DNA from: JBDZUZ01 sp040255445
GTDB lineage: Bacteria > Planctomycetota > Phycisphaerae > Phycisphaerales > UBA1924
Reading direction: 5' to 3'
Length of the DNA stretch: 16,148 nt
NCBI GenBank assembly: GCA_040255445.1
Contig: JBDZUZ010000086.1
Span: forward strand, 1 to 16,148
The notes under the pieces were generated by a model, which saw only the letters and a list, made by a program, of their open reading frames with translations, did not search any database and had not been told where the DNA came from. Both the position numbers and the translations under genes were made by a program. Positions 6,713 to 14,484 of this stretch are shown in pieces. How positions within the stretch are numbered: position 1 is the stretch's first letter; every line of letters starts with the position of its first letter.

Positions 6713-8311
6713 TTACTTGAGCTGACCCAGGTCGCGGAGGTGCTGGCGATAGAGGCTGTTGACCGGCGGCCAGATCAGGTAATCGGCGCCCTGCACGAGC
6801 TCGCCGGTGTTCTGGATCCGGCGGGCGAAGTCGTTGAAGTTGTTCGAGCCGTGCGAGTAGGCGACGAAGGTGTCGTCTCGCAGGCGGACGGAGAACGTGG
6901 TGCCGTCGCGGATGATGGTCATCTCGTGCGGATCGCTCTGGCGGCCCGGCGAGGAATCCCGCATGGGAACGAAGTACTCGAGCGGGGGCTGGCCGCCGAC
7001 CAGGCGGCTGGGATCGACATTGAACGGGTCGGGCGGGATCTGAGTGATCCACCGCGGCCGCACCGCGCTGAGCACGGGCGGGAAGTCGCCGCGGACCATC
7101 GAAGCGCCCAGGAGCGCCAGGCCGGTCTGCGTGCCGACGAGCTCGGTGCGGATCACGAGGCGGAGCCGGAAGAGTTCGGCGAAGTCGGGGATCGCGTAGT
7201 ACGCGACCGGGAAGGTCGTCGGATTGACCTTGGACCGCTCGGTGACGGTCGTGAGCCGGCGGTCGCCGGGCGGGAAGGACCAGCGGCTGGTCCAGTCGGC
7301 GCGGACGGCCTCGACCTTGCCGCGGGCCTCGCTGAAGCTGCCCAGGCTCGCCGCCGCCCCCTGCCACTTGGCGCTCTCGCTGAAGAGCCGGAGCGGGTGA
7401 TCGCTGGTGGCGAGGCGAGACATGTTCTGCGCGAAGACATCCGCATTGACGCCCGAGCCGCCGCCGTAAATGCGATCGACCAGTTGCGCAGCGCCGGCGA
7501 AGTCACCGATGGGCAGCGACATGCGGGCGACGGCGAGGTACCCCTCGGGGCTGAGGCGTTCGATCTGCGTCAGCAGGCGGTTGGAGTCGATCTTCCGCTC
7601 GCCCTTGTAATCGACGTAGCCGATGTCGCGGATGCGCTCGAGAGCGCGACCCATGTTCACGAGTCCCCACTTCACTTCCTCGTAGAACTCGCGGTCCGCC
7701 ATCGACCGCGCGAAGAAGGCGAAGTCGCCCATGACATCGATCGCGTCGTTGGGGCTGCCCGCGGCGGCGAGGCGGGTCGCCTCGACGTTGGCGAGCGCGG
7801 CCAGTTCATCGAGCCGCGGCATGTAGAGGATCTGCGCTGCGGCGAGCGTGGGCGGGTCGCCCAGCTCGGTGTACATCTGGTTGCGGATGAGATCGACCGG
7901 GACGCCCTCGATGCCGTAGGGCTGGCCGAAGGCCATCGCCCTGCGCCAGTCGGTCTCCTTCGTGATCTCGTCGAGCACCCGCAGCACTTCGCGCTGCGGC
8001 GCGCCCATCGCCCAGGCCTCGGCCTCGGCCCAGCCGGCGGCGCCGGCGGGGAGGATCGCGGCCCGCTCATCGCGGAGAAGACCGGCCGGGGGCCGCTCCA
8101 TCGCTGCGAGCGCGGGGAGCAGGACCGTGTCGCTCCGCTGCGAGCGACCGATCACGTTGAACTCGCGGTTCACGCGGTCAACGGCGTCATCGGCGCGAGC
8201 CTGGGGCGTCGCGGCGAGGGGCAGGGCCGCGGCGGCGGCGACCAACAGAGCGGGAAGAAAACGGCGCGCCGAGGAGCCGGCGCTCCGCCAGAAAGTGCGT
8301 GGGTGATGCAT
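6713..8311 (-). CDS. Exported protein of unknown function, pseudopilin-like C-terminal motif
   Basis: This 532-residue protein belongs to no family I recognise. Residues 1-40 form a signal peptide: basic start, hydrophobic 'FLPALLVAAAAALPLAA', and cleavage after 'ARA'. The mature protein contains no cysteine. The middle part is alanine-rich and helical, with possible TPR-like pairs around 170-330 ('AGSPNDAIDVM', 'IGDFAGAAQLVDRIY'). The last 100 residues show 'IPPDPFNVDPSRL', then 'QPPLEYFVPM', 'DDTFVAYSHGSNNFNDF' and 'GADYLIWPP'. This layout resembles the C-terminus of GspG-type pseudopilins (DPWG..Y.....DLYSLG) and of many planctomycete proteins. AGGA lies 7 bases before the ATG. trxB follows 67 bp downstream. 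A structural or envelope role is a guess only. Confidence 0.8.
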   Translation of the reverse strand: MHHPRTFWRSAGSSARRFLPALLVAAAAALPLAATPQARADDAVDRVNREFNVIGRSQRSDTVLLPALAAMERPPAGLLRDERAAILPAGAAGWAEAEAWAMGAPQREVLRVLDEITKETDWRRAMAFGQPYGIEGVPVDLIRNQMYTELGDPPTLAAAQILYMPRLDELAALANVEATRLAAAGSPNDAIDVMGDFAFFARSMADREFYEEVKWGLVNMGRALERIRDIGYVDYKGERKIDSNRLLTQIERLSPEGYLAVARMSLPIGDFAGAAQLVDRIYGGGSGVNADVFAQNMSRLATSDHPLRLFSESAKWQGAAASLGSFSEARGKVEAVRADWTSRWSFPPGDRRLTTVTERSKVNPTTFPVAYYAIPDFAELFRLRLVIRTELVGTQTGLALLGASMVRGDFPPVLSAVRPRWITQIPPDPFNVDPSRLVGGQPPLEYFVPMRDSSPGRQSDPHEMTIIRDGTTFSVRLRDDTFVAYSHGSNNFNDFARRIQNTGELVQGADYLIWPPVNSLYRQHLRDLGQLK

Positions 8312-8404
8312 GCGTGCATCCTAGCAGTTCGCGGCCCGGAGCGTCCCGCGGCGGGGCTCGATCACGTGTGGGAGAGCGCGGCGAACCGTGCTACCGGGGA
8401 GCAG

Positions 8405-8441
8405 GAACGAACACGGCCGCCCCCATTTGGGAGCGGCCGTG
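8405..8441 (-). terminator. Intrinsic terminator of the sigma factor gene
   Basis: On the minus strand a 13-bp stem (8429-8441 with 8412-8424) has an AAAT loop and is followed by TTCGTTCCT. One stem position is a C-A mismatch on the plus strand but a G-U pair in minus-strand RNA, which fixes the orientation. It lies about 65 bases after the sigma factor stop. Confidence 0.75.
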
Positions 8442-8506
8442 GTGGTCTGGTCTGACGATCTGTTTGGCGGCGTGTTTGGCGGCCTGGTCCGGGTGTGCCC
8501 CTTGCC

Positions 8507-9496
8507 TCAGCCGGCGGTGGCGCGGCGGATGGCCGGCTCGGCCTGGCGGTCGGCCGCATCGGCCCCGTCATCGGACCCGTCGTCGGCGGATACATCGGCC
8601 ATCGGATCGCGGCGGAAGAACCGGCTGGGCTTGTCGTCGTTGAGACGAGCGTTGAGCTTGGTCAGCGCCTCATCCACAATCTGGCGGACACGCTCGCGGC
8701 TGATCCCGACCTCGTCGGCGATTTCCTTGAGCGTGAGCGGCTCGATGCCGTCGAGGCCGAAGCGCATGCGGAGGATCTTGGCCTCGCGGTCATCGATCGT
8801 CTCGAGGAGGCGGCGGAGGACGCCGAGCTCCTCGGTCTGCAGGACAGACTCCTGCGGCGTATCGGTCTTGGTGTCGGCGACGAGCTCGCCCATGCTCATC
8901 AGGTCCCCGCCGTTGTCGCGGGGCGCCGCGGCGGGCTGCTGGAAGGCCTTCACAGCGCGGCGGATGATGCGGATCTTCTTGATCGGCAGGTCCATCGCCG
9001 TAGCGAGGTCCTGCAGAGAGGGCGGGTAGCCGAGCTCGAGCTCGAGCTTGCGGGAAGCAACCTTCCACTTGGCGATCAGCTCGACCATGTAGGCCGGGAT
9101 ATGCACGGGCTGGGCGGCGTTGATCAGGGCCCGCTTGATGGCCTGCTTGATCCACCACGAGCCGTAGGTGCTGAACCGGGCGCCCTGCGCCGGGTCGAAG
9201 CCCTCGACGGCGCGGAGCAGGCCGATGTTGCCTTCCTCGATGAGGTCGGTCAGCGGCAGGCCTCTGCCGTTGTAGTTCTTGGCGATCGAGACCACCAGGC
9301 GGAGGTTCGCGCGGATCATCCGCTCGCGGGAAGCCTGGCAGTTCTCGTTGATGATCTTCCAGCCGAGCTCACGCTCTTCCTCGGCGGTCAGCAGGGCCGT
9401 CTTGTTGATCTCACGCAGATACAGCTGGAGATCGCTCTCAACCTTGCGGCTGGACGAAGCGGCCTGGACGGATGTCCGCGCTCTCACTCGACTCAC
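8507..9496 (-). CDS. RNA polymerase sigma-70 family factor (RpoD/SigA-like, group 2 type)
   Basis: This 329-residue sigma factor directs core RNA polymerase to promoters. It has region 1.2 ('DLQLYLREINKTALLTAEEE'), region 2 ('NLRLVVSIAKNY', 'DLIEEGNIGLLRAVEGFD', 'RFSTYGSWWIKQAI'), region 3 and region 4 with the helix-turn-helix 'LKEIADEVGISRERVRQI'. A full region 1.1 is missing, so it is RpoS/SigB-like in size rather than the large housekeeping RpoD, although some phyla use a short primary factor. After region 4.2 there is an unusual tail of about 40 residues, rich in aspartate and then arginine/alanine. The GTG at 9496 is chosen because AGGAAGG (9506-9512) lies just upstream; a longer frame from GTG 9517 would start before that site. 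Its promoter lies in the divergent spacer. Confidence 0.93.
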   Translation of the reverse strand: MSRVRARTSVQAASSSRKVESDLQLYLREINKTALLTAEEERELGWKIINENCQASRERMIRANLRLVVSIAKNYNGRGLPLTDLIEEGNIGLLRAVEGFDPAQGARFSTYGSWWIKQAIKRALINAAQPVHIPAYMVELIAKWKVASRKLELELGYPPSLQDLATAMDLPIKKIRIIRRAVKAFQQPAAAPRDNGGDLMSMGELVADTKTDTPQESVLQTEELGVLRRLLETIDDREAKILRMRFGLDGIEPLTLKEIADEVGISRERVRQIVDEALTKLNARLNDDKPSRFFRRDPMADVSADDGSDDGADAADRQAEPAIRRATAG

Positions 9497-9889
9497 TGTG
9501 ATCCACCTTCCTGACACGGGCCGTGACCCGCGCCACTCGTCTCTCTCCTGCCCGGCCGGGGACCGCGGAAGGGGCCCCGGACACCGAACTTGGACCCACT
9601 ATCCGTAGAACCGGCCTCGTGGGTTTCATCGTCCGCGTCGCACGCTTGCTTCAGGCCGTCGCCGTGAAGGCAAGCTCTCTCATCTGAAAACTGGCACATA
9701 CTGCGCGGAATGCCAGTCATAACCGGAAAAAACTGCCGCGTGTTTCAAAAAGTCTACGGAATCCGAGCGCGATCCGCGAGCCCATTGCCGCTCGTATGAT
9801 GGGAACAGCCCCAGCGGGCCCGCCCGAGGGCGGAAACCGACAGGGTTCGCACAGCGGTCGATGAGCCGCCCCGGCGGGTGTGTCTGGCC
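9497..9889. other. Divergent intergenic region, sigma factor / UVR gene
   Basis: This 393-bp gap has no supported gene. It holds the sigma factor leader, including a hairpin CCGGGG/CCCCGG (9556-9561 with 9575-9580), an AT-richer core around 9680-9760, a 7+7 bp dyad (9690-9717), and TATGAT at 9795-9800, which would do as a -10 element for the UVR gene but lacks a good -35 at 17 bp. No tRNA or conserved riboswitch fold was recognised. Confidence 0.7.
9690..9717. promoter_or_regulatory. Perfect 7-bp inverted repeat, candidate operator
   Basis: ACTGGCA (9690-9696) and TGCCAGT (9711-9717) are perfect inverted copies with a 14-base spacer. Their centres are 21 bp apart, two helical turns, as expected for a dimeric regulator on one DNA face. 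The left arm also begins TGGCAC-N7-GC, which satisfies the GG-N10-GC rule of sigma-54 promoters on the plus strand, with a poor -12 box. Confidence 0.4.
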
Positions 9890-10663
9890 ATGAACCCTGA
9901 TATTTCCCAAATCCTGGACGCCTGGCCCTTTGAACCCGGGAAGATCAACGCCCGGATGATCATGGGCGAGGACGGCGAGCCCCGGATCCAGGTCCGGCTG
10001 GACCTGGGGCTGGTTCAGATGTTCGCCGACCACCGGCCCGATGGGCAGGAGCCCTTCGGCTTCGGCAGCCTGCTGGAGTTCTTCGAGCACCAGCTCGACA
10101 CGGTCGAGGACATGCCCGGCGAGATGCCGGACGGTGAGACGCGGCCTGAGCCCCTGAAGCTCGGACCCGAGGACTGCCGGGCCCTCCGGGAGGAGGCCGG
10201 TCAGTTCTACCAGCGGTACCTGGCGTGCCTGGCCCTTGAGGACTACGAGCGGGTGATCCGGGACACCACGCGGAACCTGCGGGTCCTGGACCTGGTCCGG
10301 AAACACGCCGAGAGCGAAGAGGACCGCAACGGGCTCGAGCACTTCCGGCCGTACATCACCATGGTCCGGGCCCGGGCCCTGGCCAGCCAGTTCCTCAAGG
10401 AGAACGAGCCCAAGGCGGCGATCCAGGCGATCGACGACGGGCTCGAGAACCTCCGCCGGCACTTCTCGGACTCTGGCCAGCCCCAGGCGTTCGACGACTC
10501 CAACGAGGTGCAGATGCTCCGCGGCATGCGCGAGGCGCTGGTGCCGCAACTGCCGGTGACGCTCAAGGCCGAATTGCGGCAGCGGTTGGCGCGGGCGCTC
10601 GAGCAGGAGAACTACGAGCTGGCGGCGATCCTGCGCGATGAGCTCCGCAATATCGCGGAGTGA
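9890..10663 (+). CDS. UVR-motif (UvrB/UvrC motif) protein, stand-alone
   Basis: This 257-residue soluble protein ends with a UVR motif, 'LKAELRQRLARALEQENYELAAILRDEL' split across about residues 224-252. In UvrB and UvrC this helical hairpin mediates UvrB-UvrC contact, and in McsA and ClpC-like proteins similar motifs serve as protein contacts. No helicase, nuclease or zinc-finger part is present. The N-terminal 60 residues form a possible beta-rich domain ('INARMIMGEDGEPRIQVRLDLGL'), and residues 105-195 are helical and TPR-like ('FYQRYLACLALEDYERVIRD', 'KAAIQAIDDGLENL'). An ATG at 9890 is preferred over GTG 9878, though neither has a clear ribosome site. It is transcribed away from the sigma factor and converges on the antiporter gene with 18 bp between stops. 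The function is unknown. Confidence 0.75.
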   Translation: MNPDISQILDAWPFEPGKINARMIMGEDGEPRIQVRLDLGLVQMFADHRPDGQEPFGFGSLLEFFEHQLDTVEDMPGEMPDGETRPEPLKLGPEDCRALREEAGQFYQRYLACLALEDYERVIRDTTRNLRVLDLVRKHAESEEDRNGLEHFRPYITMVRARALASQFLKENEPKAAIQAIDDGLENLRRHFSDSGQPQAFDDSNEVQMLRGMREALVPQLPVTLKAELRQRLARALEQENYELAAILRDELRNIAE

Positions 10664-10681
10664 TGCGGCTCTCGGCGGCCT

Positions 10682-12460
10682 TCAGTGCGACCCGTTTGAA
10701 TTCTTGTGCTCGGCCCGGCGGACACGGTGCTGCTCGAGCTTGGTCATCACCTCGCGCTCCATCGCCTGCGCGGTGACGACTTCCTCCACCGTGACATGAT
10801 CCGCGCCCATCTGCTGGGCCTTGAACGAGCCACTGAGGTAATTGGTCCGGGCGGCGATGAAGATGTCGGGCACCAGGCCGCGGATGGTGCGGCAGGCGCG
10901 AAGAGTCGCATCATCATCGGGGATGGTGAGCACGATCGCATCTGCCTCGTGGATGCCGGCGGACTCGAGCACATCAGGGTTGGTGACGTCGCCGTACACG
11001 ATGGGACGGCCCAGCCCCGACTGACGCTGCACGGTCTGGGGGTTGAGTTCGATCACCGTGACAGGGACCTGGTTGACCGCGAGCCGGTCGGCGAGCGCCC
11101 GACCGACGGGTCCGAAGCCTGCGACAATGACATGGCGCCTGGGGGTGTGCGCATCGCTCTTCTCGCCGGGCGCGGGGTCGCGGAGCGCGGCGGAGCGGAT
11201 CCAGGGCGCGAGGGGCAGGGCGCGGAGCTTCTCGCACCACTGGTGCGCCGGCCCGACGAGCAGGGGGGAGATGATCAGGGAAATCACGACGACGGCGATC
11301 GTGTCGCTGAGCAGACGGTCGCTGAGCATCCCGGTTGGCTCGGCGGCGCCGAGCACGACGAGCGTGAACTCGCCGGAGTTCGCCAGATAGAAGGCGGTGA
11401 GCCCCGCCATCGGCGCGGTCATACCCGCCGCCCATGATGACCCGCCGATCAGGAAGAGCTTGAAGCCCATCACGCCGGCGACACACAGCAGGACGATCCA
11501 CCAGTCCGCGACGACCTCGGCGGGGCGCAGCTGCAGGCCGACGGCCGTGAAGAAGATGGCCATGAGGATGTCGCGCATCGGCGCGAGCTGCCCGGAGAGC
11601 TGGTGGCGGAAGGGTGTCGCGGCGAGGAGGAAACCGGCGAGGAACGCTCCCATTTCGGGGCTGAAACCGAGCACACCGGTCGCCAGCCCCGCGCCGATCG
11701 CGATCGCGCCCGAGAGCACGAGCATGAGCTCGCCGGATCCGACCTTGGCGACGCGCAGCAGGATGCGGGGGAGCAGGAACTTGCCGGCCGTGAACATGAC
11801 AACGATGCCGCCGACGCCGATCAGGCCGCGGGTGATGAACTCGAGCCACGCCGGGAGCTCATCGAACCAGCTCGACTGCTGCGCAGCGCCGGGGATCTGC
11901 ACGCCGGCCCAGTCCGCGAGCGGAGGGACGAGGGCGAGGACGATGACGGCCCAGAGATCCTGAACGATCGCGATGCCGAGCCCGACGCGCCCATGCGCTG
12001 CGCGGACTTCGCGCCGGTGGAAGAGGATCCGGACCAGGACAGCGGTCGAGGACATCGATGTCGCCATGGCGATGAGCATGGCGATCGGCGCGGCCATTCC
12101 CGCCGCGGTCAGGATGCCGAAGGCGATGCCGGTGAAGGCCAGCGTCGAGACGGCGCCGACGAGCAGGATGGGCACCATGCCGCGGCGGATCGTCGAGAGG
12201 TCCAGGTGCAGGCCGATGCCGAACATCAGCAGCACGATCGCGAGACCGGAGATGCTTTCGATGTTCTCGGGGTCCTTCACCACGTTGAGCACGCCGGGGC
12301 CCAGCAGCATGCCCGCGATCAGGTAGCCGGGGATCACCTCGAGCTTGAAGCGGGCGAAGATCGTCGCGACGACCGCGGCGAGCGCGAGCATGGCGACCAG
12401 GTCGAGCGCGAGCGGCGAGTTCGCCGAAGCGAGCGTTGTGTAGATGAGCTGTGCCTGCAA
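10682..12460 (-). CDS. Kef-type cation/proton antiporter with RCK (TrkA-N) domain
   Basis: This 592-residue inner-membrane protein belongs to the CPA2 (KefB/KefC/YbaL) family, which exchanges K+ or Na+ for protons. The N-terminal 400 residues hold about a dozen membrane segments, including 'GYLIAGMLLGPGVL', 'LAIVLLMFGIGLHLDL', 'MATSMSSTAVLVRIL' and 'IVQDLWAVIVLAL'. The C-terminal cytoplasmic part, from about residue 440, is an RCK domain with 'HVIVAGFGPVGRALADRL' and an acidic residue after the second strand ('VTVIELNPQ'), which favours NAD(H) binding. No C-terminal RCK-C domain is evident. Start is TTG with GGGGAGG five bases upstream. It lies 23 bp after mnmG, so it is probably in the same transcript. 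The transported ion is not predictable here. Confidence 0.9.
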   Translation of the reverse strand: MQAQLIYTTLASANSPLALDLVAMLALAAVVATIFARFKLEVIPGYLIAGMLLGPGVLNVVKDPENIESISGLAIVLLMFGIGLHLDLSTIRRGMVPILLVGAVSTLAFTGIAFGILTAAGMAAPIAMLIAMATSMSSTAVLVRILFHRREVRAAHGRVGLGIAIVQDLWAVIVLALVPPLADWAGVQIPGAAQQSSWFDELPAWLEFITRGLIGVGGIVVMFTAGKFLLPRILLRVAKVGSGELMLVLSGAIAIGAGLATGVLGFSPEMGAFLAGFLLAATPFRHQLSGQLAPMRDILMAIFFTAVGLQLRPAEVVADWWIVLLCVAGVMGFKLFLIGGSSWAAGMTAPMAGLTAFYLANSGEFTLVVLGAAEPTGMLSDRLLSDTIAVVVISLIISPLLVGPAHQWCEKLRALPLAPWIRSAALRDPAPGEKSDAHTPRRHVIVAGFGPVGRALADRLAVNQVPVTVIELNPQTVQRQSGLGRPIVYGDVTNPDVLESAGIHEADAIVLTIPDDDATLRACRTIRGLVPDIFIAARTNYLSGSFKAQQMGADHVTVEEVVTAQAMEREVMTKLEQHRVRRAEHKNSNGSH

Positions 12461-12483
12461 TGCGTCCTCCCCACGAACCGGGC

Positions 12484-14436
12484 TTATGAGCCCGCCGCGG
12501 CCCGCTGGTCTTCACGCCAGCGCCGCACGAGGACGGCGAGCAGCGTCACATCGGCCGGCGTCATGCCCTCGAGCCGGCCGGCCTGTCCGAACGTGCGCGG
12601 GCGGAACCTGGCGAGGGCCTGTCGCGCCTCGGTACGCAGCGTCGGCAGTTGAGCGTAGTCGATATCGTCGGGGAGCGGCCGATCCTCGAGCTCAGCGCGG
12701 CGGCGGATATCCGCTCGCTCGCGCTCGATATACGCCGCGTAGCGACGATCGGCGAAGGCGGTCATCCACACCGAAGGCGGCGCATCGAGCCACGCGCCTG
12801 CCTCCCCGGTCTCGATCACGGCGGAGCGCATCTCATCGACCGACCACTCGGGATCACGCACATCGTGCGCGATCGAGCGACCGGCGCGGCGGGTGCGGTC
12901 GAGCACAGCGCCCAAGCCCGCGAGCTGCGCTGTGCGTCGCTCGAAGATGCGCCGACGGGCAGCGCCCAGACCGTCGTCCGCGAGCAGGCCGATCTCGATC
13001 GCCAGGGGCGTGAGTCGGTCGGCGGCGTTGTCGGAGCGCAGCAGCAGCCTGTGCTCGGCGCGGCTGGTGAACATGCGGTAGGGCTCGACGGGGGTCTTGG
13101 TGACCAGGTCGTCCATCAGCACGCCGATGTAAGCCTGGTCGCGGCGGAGGATGAGCTCGTTCTCGCCGCGGACGCGGCGGGCGGCGTTGACGCCGGCGAT
13201 CAGACCCTGCGCTGCGGCTTCTTCATAGCCGCTGGTGCCGTTGATCTGGCCGGCGAGGAAGAGACCCGCGACGCGGCGGGTCTCGCCCGTCGCCATGATC
13301 TGGTGCGGGCGGACCATGTCGTACTCGACGGCGTAGCCGTAGCGGAGGATCTCGGCTTTCTCGCAACCGGGCATCATGCGGACGACGGCGTCCTGCACAT
13401 CGGCGGGCAGGCTGGTGGCGATGCCGTTGCAGTAGACCCATTCATCGCGCAGGCTCTCGGGCTCGAGGAAGACGCCATGCGTGAGGCGCTCGGCGAAGCG
13501 CACGCACTTGTCCTCGATGCTCGGGCAGTAGCGCGGGCCGACGCTCTCGATCTGGCCGCTGAACATCGGGGCGCGGTGCAGGTTGGCGCGGATCAGCGCG
13601 TGGGCTTCGGCGGTTGTCGAGGTCTGCCGGCAGGCGATCTGCTCGAGCACGGGGAACCGGGCGATGCTGGGGGTTGCGCCTCCGAGCGTGGCATCGACCG
13701 AGACCGCATCGAGCGCGGCGGCCTCGCGCGAGAGTTCGCTGAAGGGTGTCGGCTGGGTATCGCCGTGCTGGGCGTCGAGGGACTGCCAGTCGATCGACCC
13801 GCGGCGCAGCCGCGGCGGGGTTCCGGTCTTGAGGCGGCCGAGCTCGAAGCCAAGATCGCGGAGCGCGGCCGAGATGCCGACCGCGGGCGCTTCGCCATGC
13901 CGACCGCCCTGCGACTTCTGCTCGCCGGTGTGCATGAGGCCGCGCATGAAGGTGCCGGTGGTGAGCACGACTGCGCCGGCCGCGAGCGACTCGACGCCAC
14001 CGGCGGTCGCGATCCGCACGCCGCGGACGCCGGCGGCATCGACGACGAGTTCCTCGACCGTGCCGGCGATGACGGTGATCTGCGGCCTCGCGGCGATCAT
14101 CGCCTGCACCGCCTCGGCGTACGCGTGCTTGTCGCACTGGGCCCGCGGGCCGTGCACGGCCGGGCCCTTGCTGGTGTTGAGGACTTTGAACTGGATGCCG
14201 GTGGCGTCGGCCGCGAGGCCCATCAGGCCGCCGAGGGCATCGATCTCGCGAACCAGTTGACCCTTGGCGAGCCCCCCGATCGCGGGGTTGCAGGACATGA
14301 CGCCGACCTTCGTGGGGTCCTGCGTGACCAGGGCAACCGAGCCGGGCTCGGGCAGCAGGTTCGCCGCGGCCCACGCGGCCTCAACGCCCGCGTGTCCGCC
14401 GCCGATCACGATGACATGGAAGGTTCGGTCGGGCAC
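12484..14436 (-). CDS. mnmG: tRNA uridine-5-carboxymethylaminomethyl modification enzyme MnmG (GidA)
   Basis: This 650-residue FAD enzyme works with the GTPase MnmE to build the cmnm5 group on wobble U34 of certain tRNAs. Features: FAD-binding 'VIGGGHAGVEAA' (10-21), 'SCNPAIGGLAKGQLVREID' (from 48, with the conserved C49), 'GIQFKVLNTSKGPAV', the signature 'GPRYCPSIEDK' (near residue 300, holding the second catalytic cysteine), 'AGQINGTSGYEEAAAQGL', and the C-terminal helical domain that contacts MnmE and tRNA. It is slightly longer than E. coli MnmG. The start is GTG at 14436 without a clear Shine-Dalgarno, 48 bp after the glycosyltransferase stop. mnmE, rsmG and parAB, its frequent neighbours, are absent. 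A CGGGCT-TATG-AGCCCG hairpin (12479-12494) overlaps the stop but lacks a T-run. Confidence 0.96.
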   Translation of the reverse strand: MPDRTFHVIVIGGGHAGVEAAWAAANLLPEPGSVALVTQDPTKVGVMSCNPAIGGLAKGQLVREIDALGGLMGLAADATGIQFKVLNTSKGPAVHGPRAQCDKHAYAEAVQAMIAARPQITVIAGTVEELVVDAAGVRGVRIATAGGVESLAAGAVVLTTGTFMRGLMHTGEQKSQGGRHGEAPAVGISAALRDLGFELGRLKTGTPPRLRRGSIDWQSLDAQHGDTQPTPFSELSREAAALDAVSVDATLGGATPSIARFPVLEQIACRQTSTTAEAHALIRANLHRAPMFSGQIESVGPRYCPSIEDKCVRFAERLTHGVFLEPESLRDEWVYCNGIATSLPADVQDAVVRMMPGCEKAEILRYGYAVEYDMVRPHQIMATGETRRVAGLFLAGQINGTSGYEEAAAQGLIAGVNAARRVRGENELILRRDQAYIGVLMDDLVTKTPVEPYRMFTSRAEHRLLLRSDNAADRLTPLAIEIGLLADDGLGAARRRIFERRTAQLAGLGAVLDRTRRAGRSIAHDVRDPEWSVDEMRSAVIETGEAGAWLDAPPSVWMTAFADRRYAAYIERERADIRRRAELEDRPLPDDIDYAQLPTLRTEARQALARFRPRTFGQAGRLEGMTPADVTLLAVLVRRWREDQRAAAGS

Positions 14437-14484
14437 GAGCCAATGGTACGGCCCGACGCGCGAGACCCGGACAAGCGGACCGGA

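Noticed and set aside
8312..8335. TGCTAGGAT as an extended -10 giving a leaderless mRNA for the exported protein
   Set aside because: The same AGGA is a good ribosome site 7 bases from the ATG, and no -35 element fits; the ribosome-site reading is simpler.
6674..8455. A 593-codon plus-strand open frame opposite the unknown exported protein
   Set aside because: Since the minus-strand gene is also unknown this was weighed, but the minus strand has a signal peptide, a ribosome site and a coherent C-terminal motif; the plus frame has none of these.
9027..9047. Short repeated GAGCTC-like run
   Set aside because: It lies inside the sigma factor and encodes a Leu-Glu-Leu-Glu stretch of region 3; it is ordinary coding sequence, not a repeat element.
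9785..9800. TTGCCG and TATGAT as a promoter for the UVR gene
   Set aside because: The two hexamers are only 4 bp apart, and no good -35 lies 16-18 bp before TATGAT, so the TATGAT alone is not sufficient.
12479..12494. CGGGCT-TATG-AGCCCG hairpin at the mnmG stop, as a terminator
   Set aside because: The stem is only 6 bp, there is no T-run, and the ribosome site of the antiporter follows at once.
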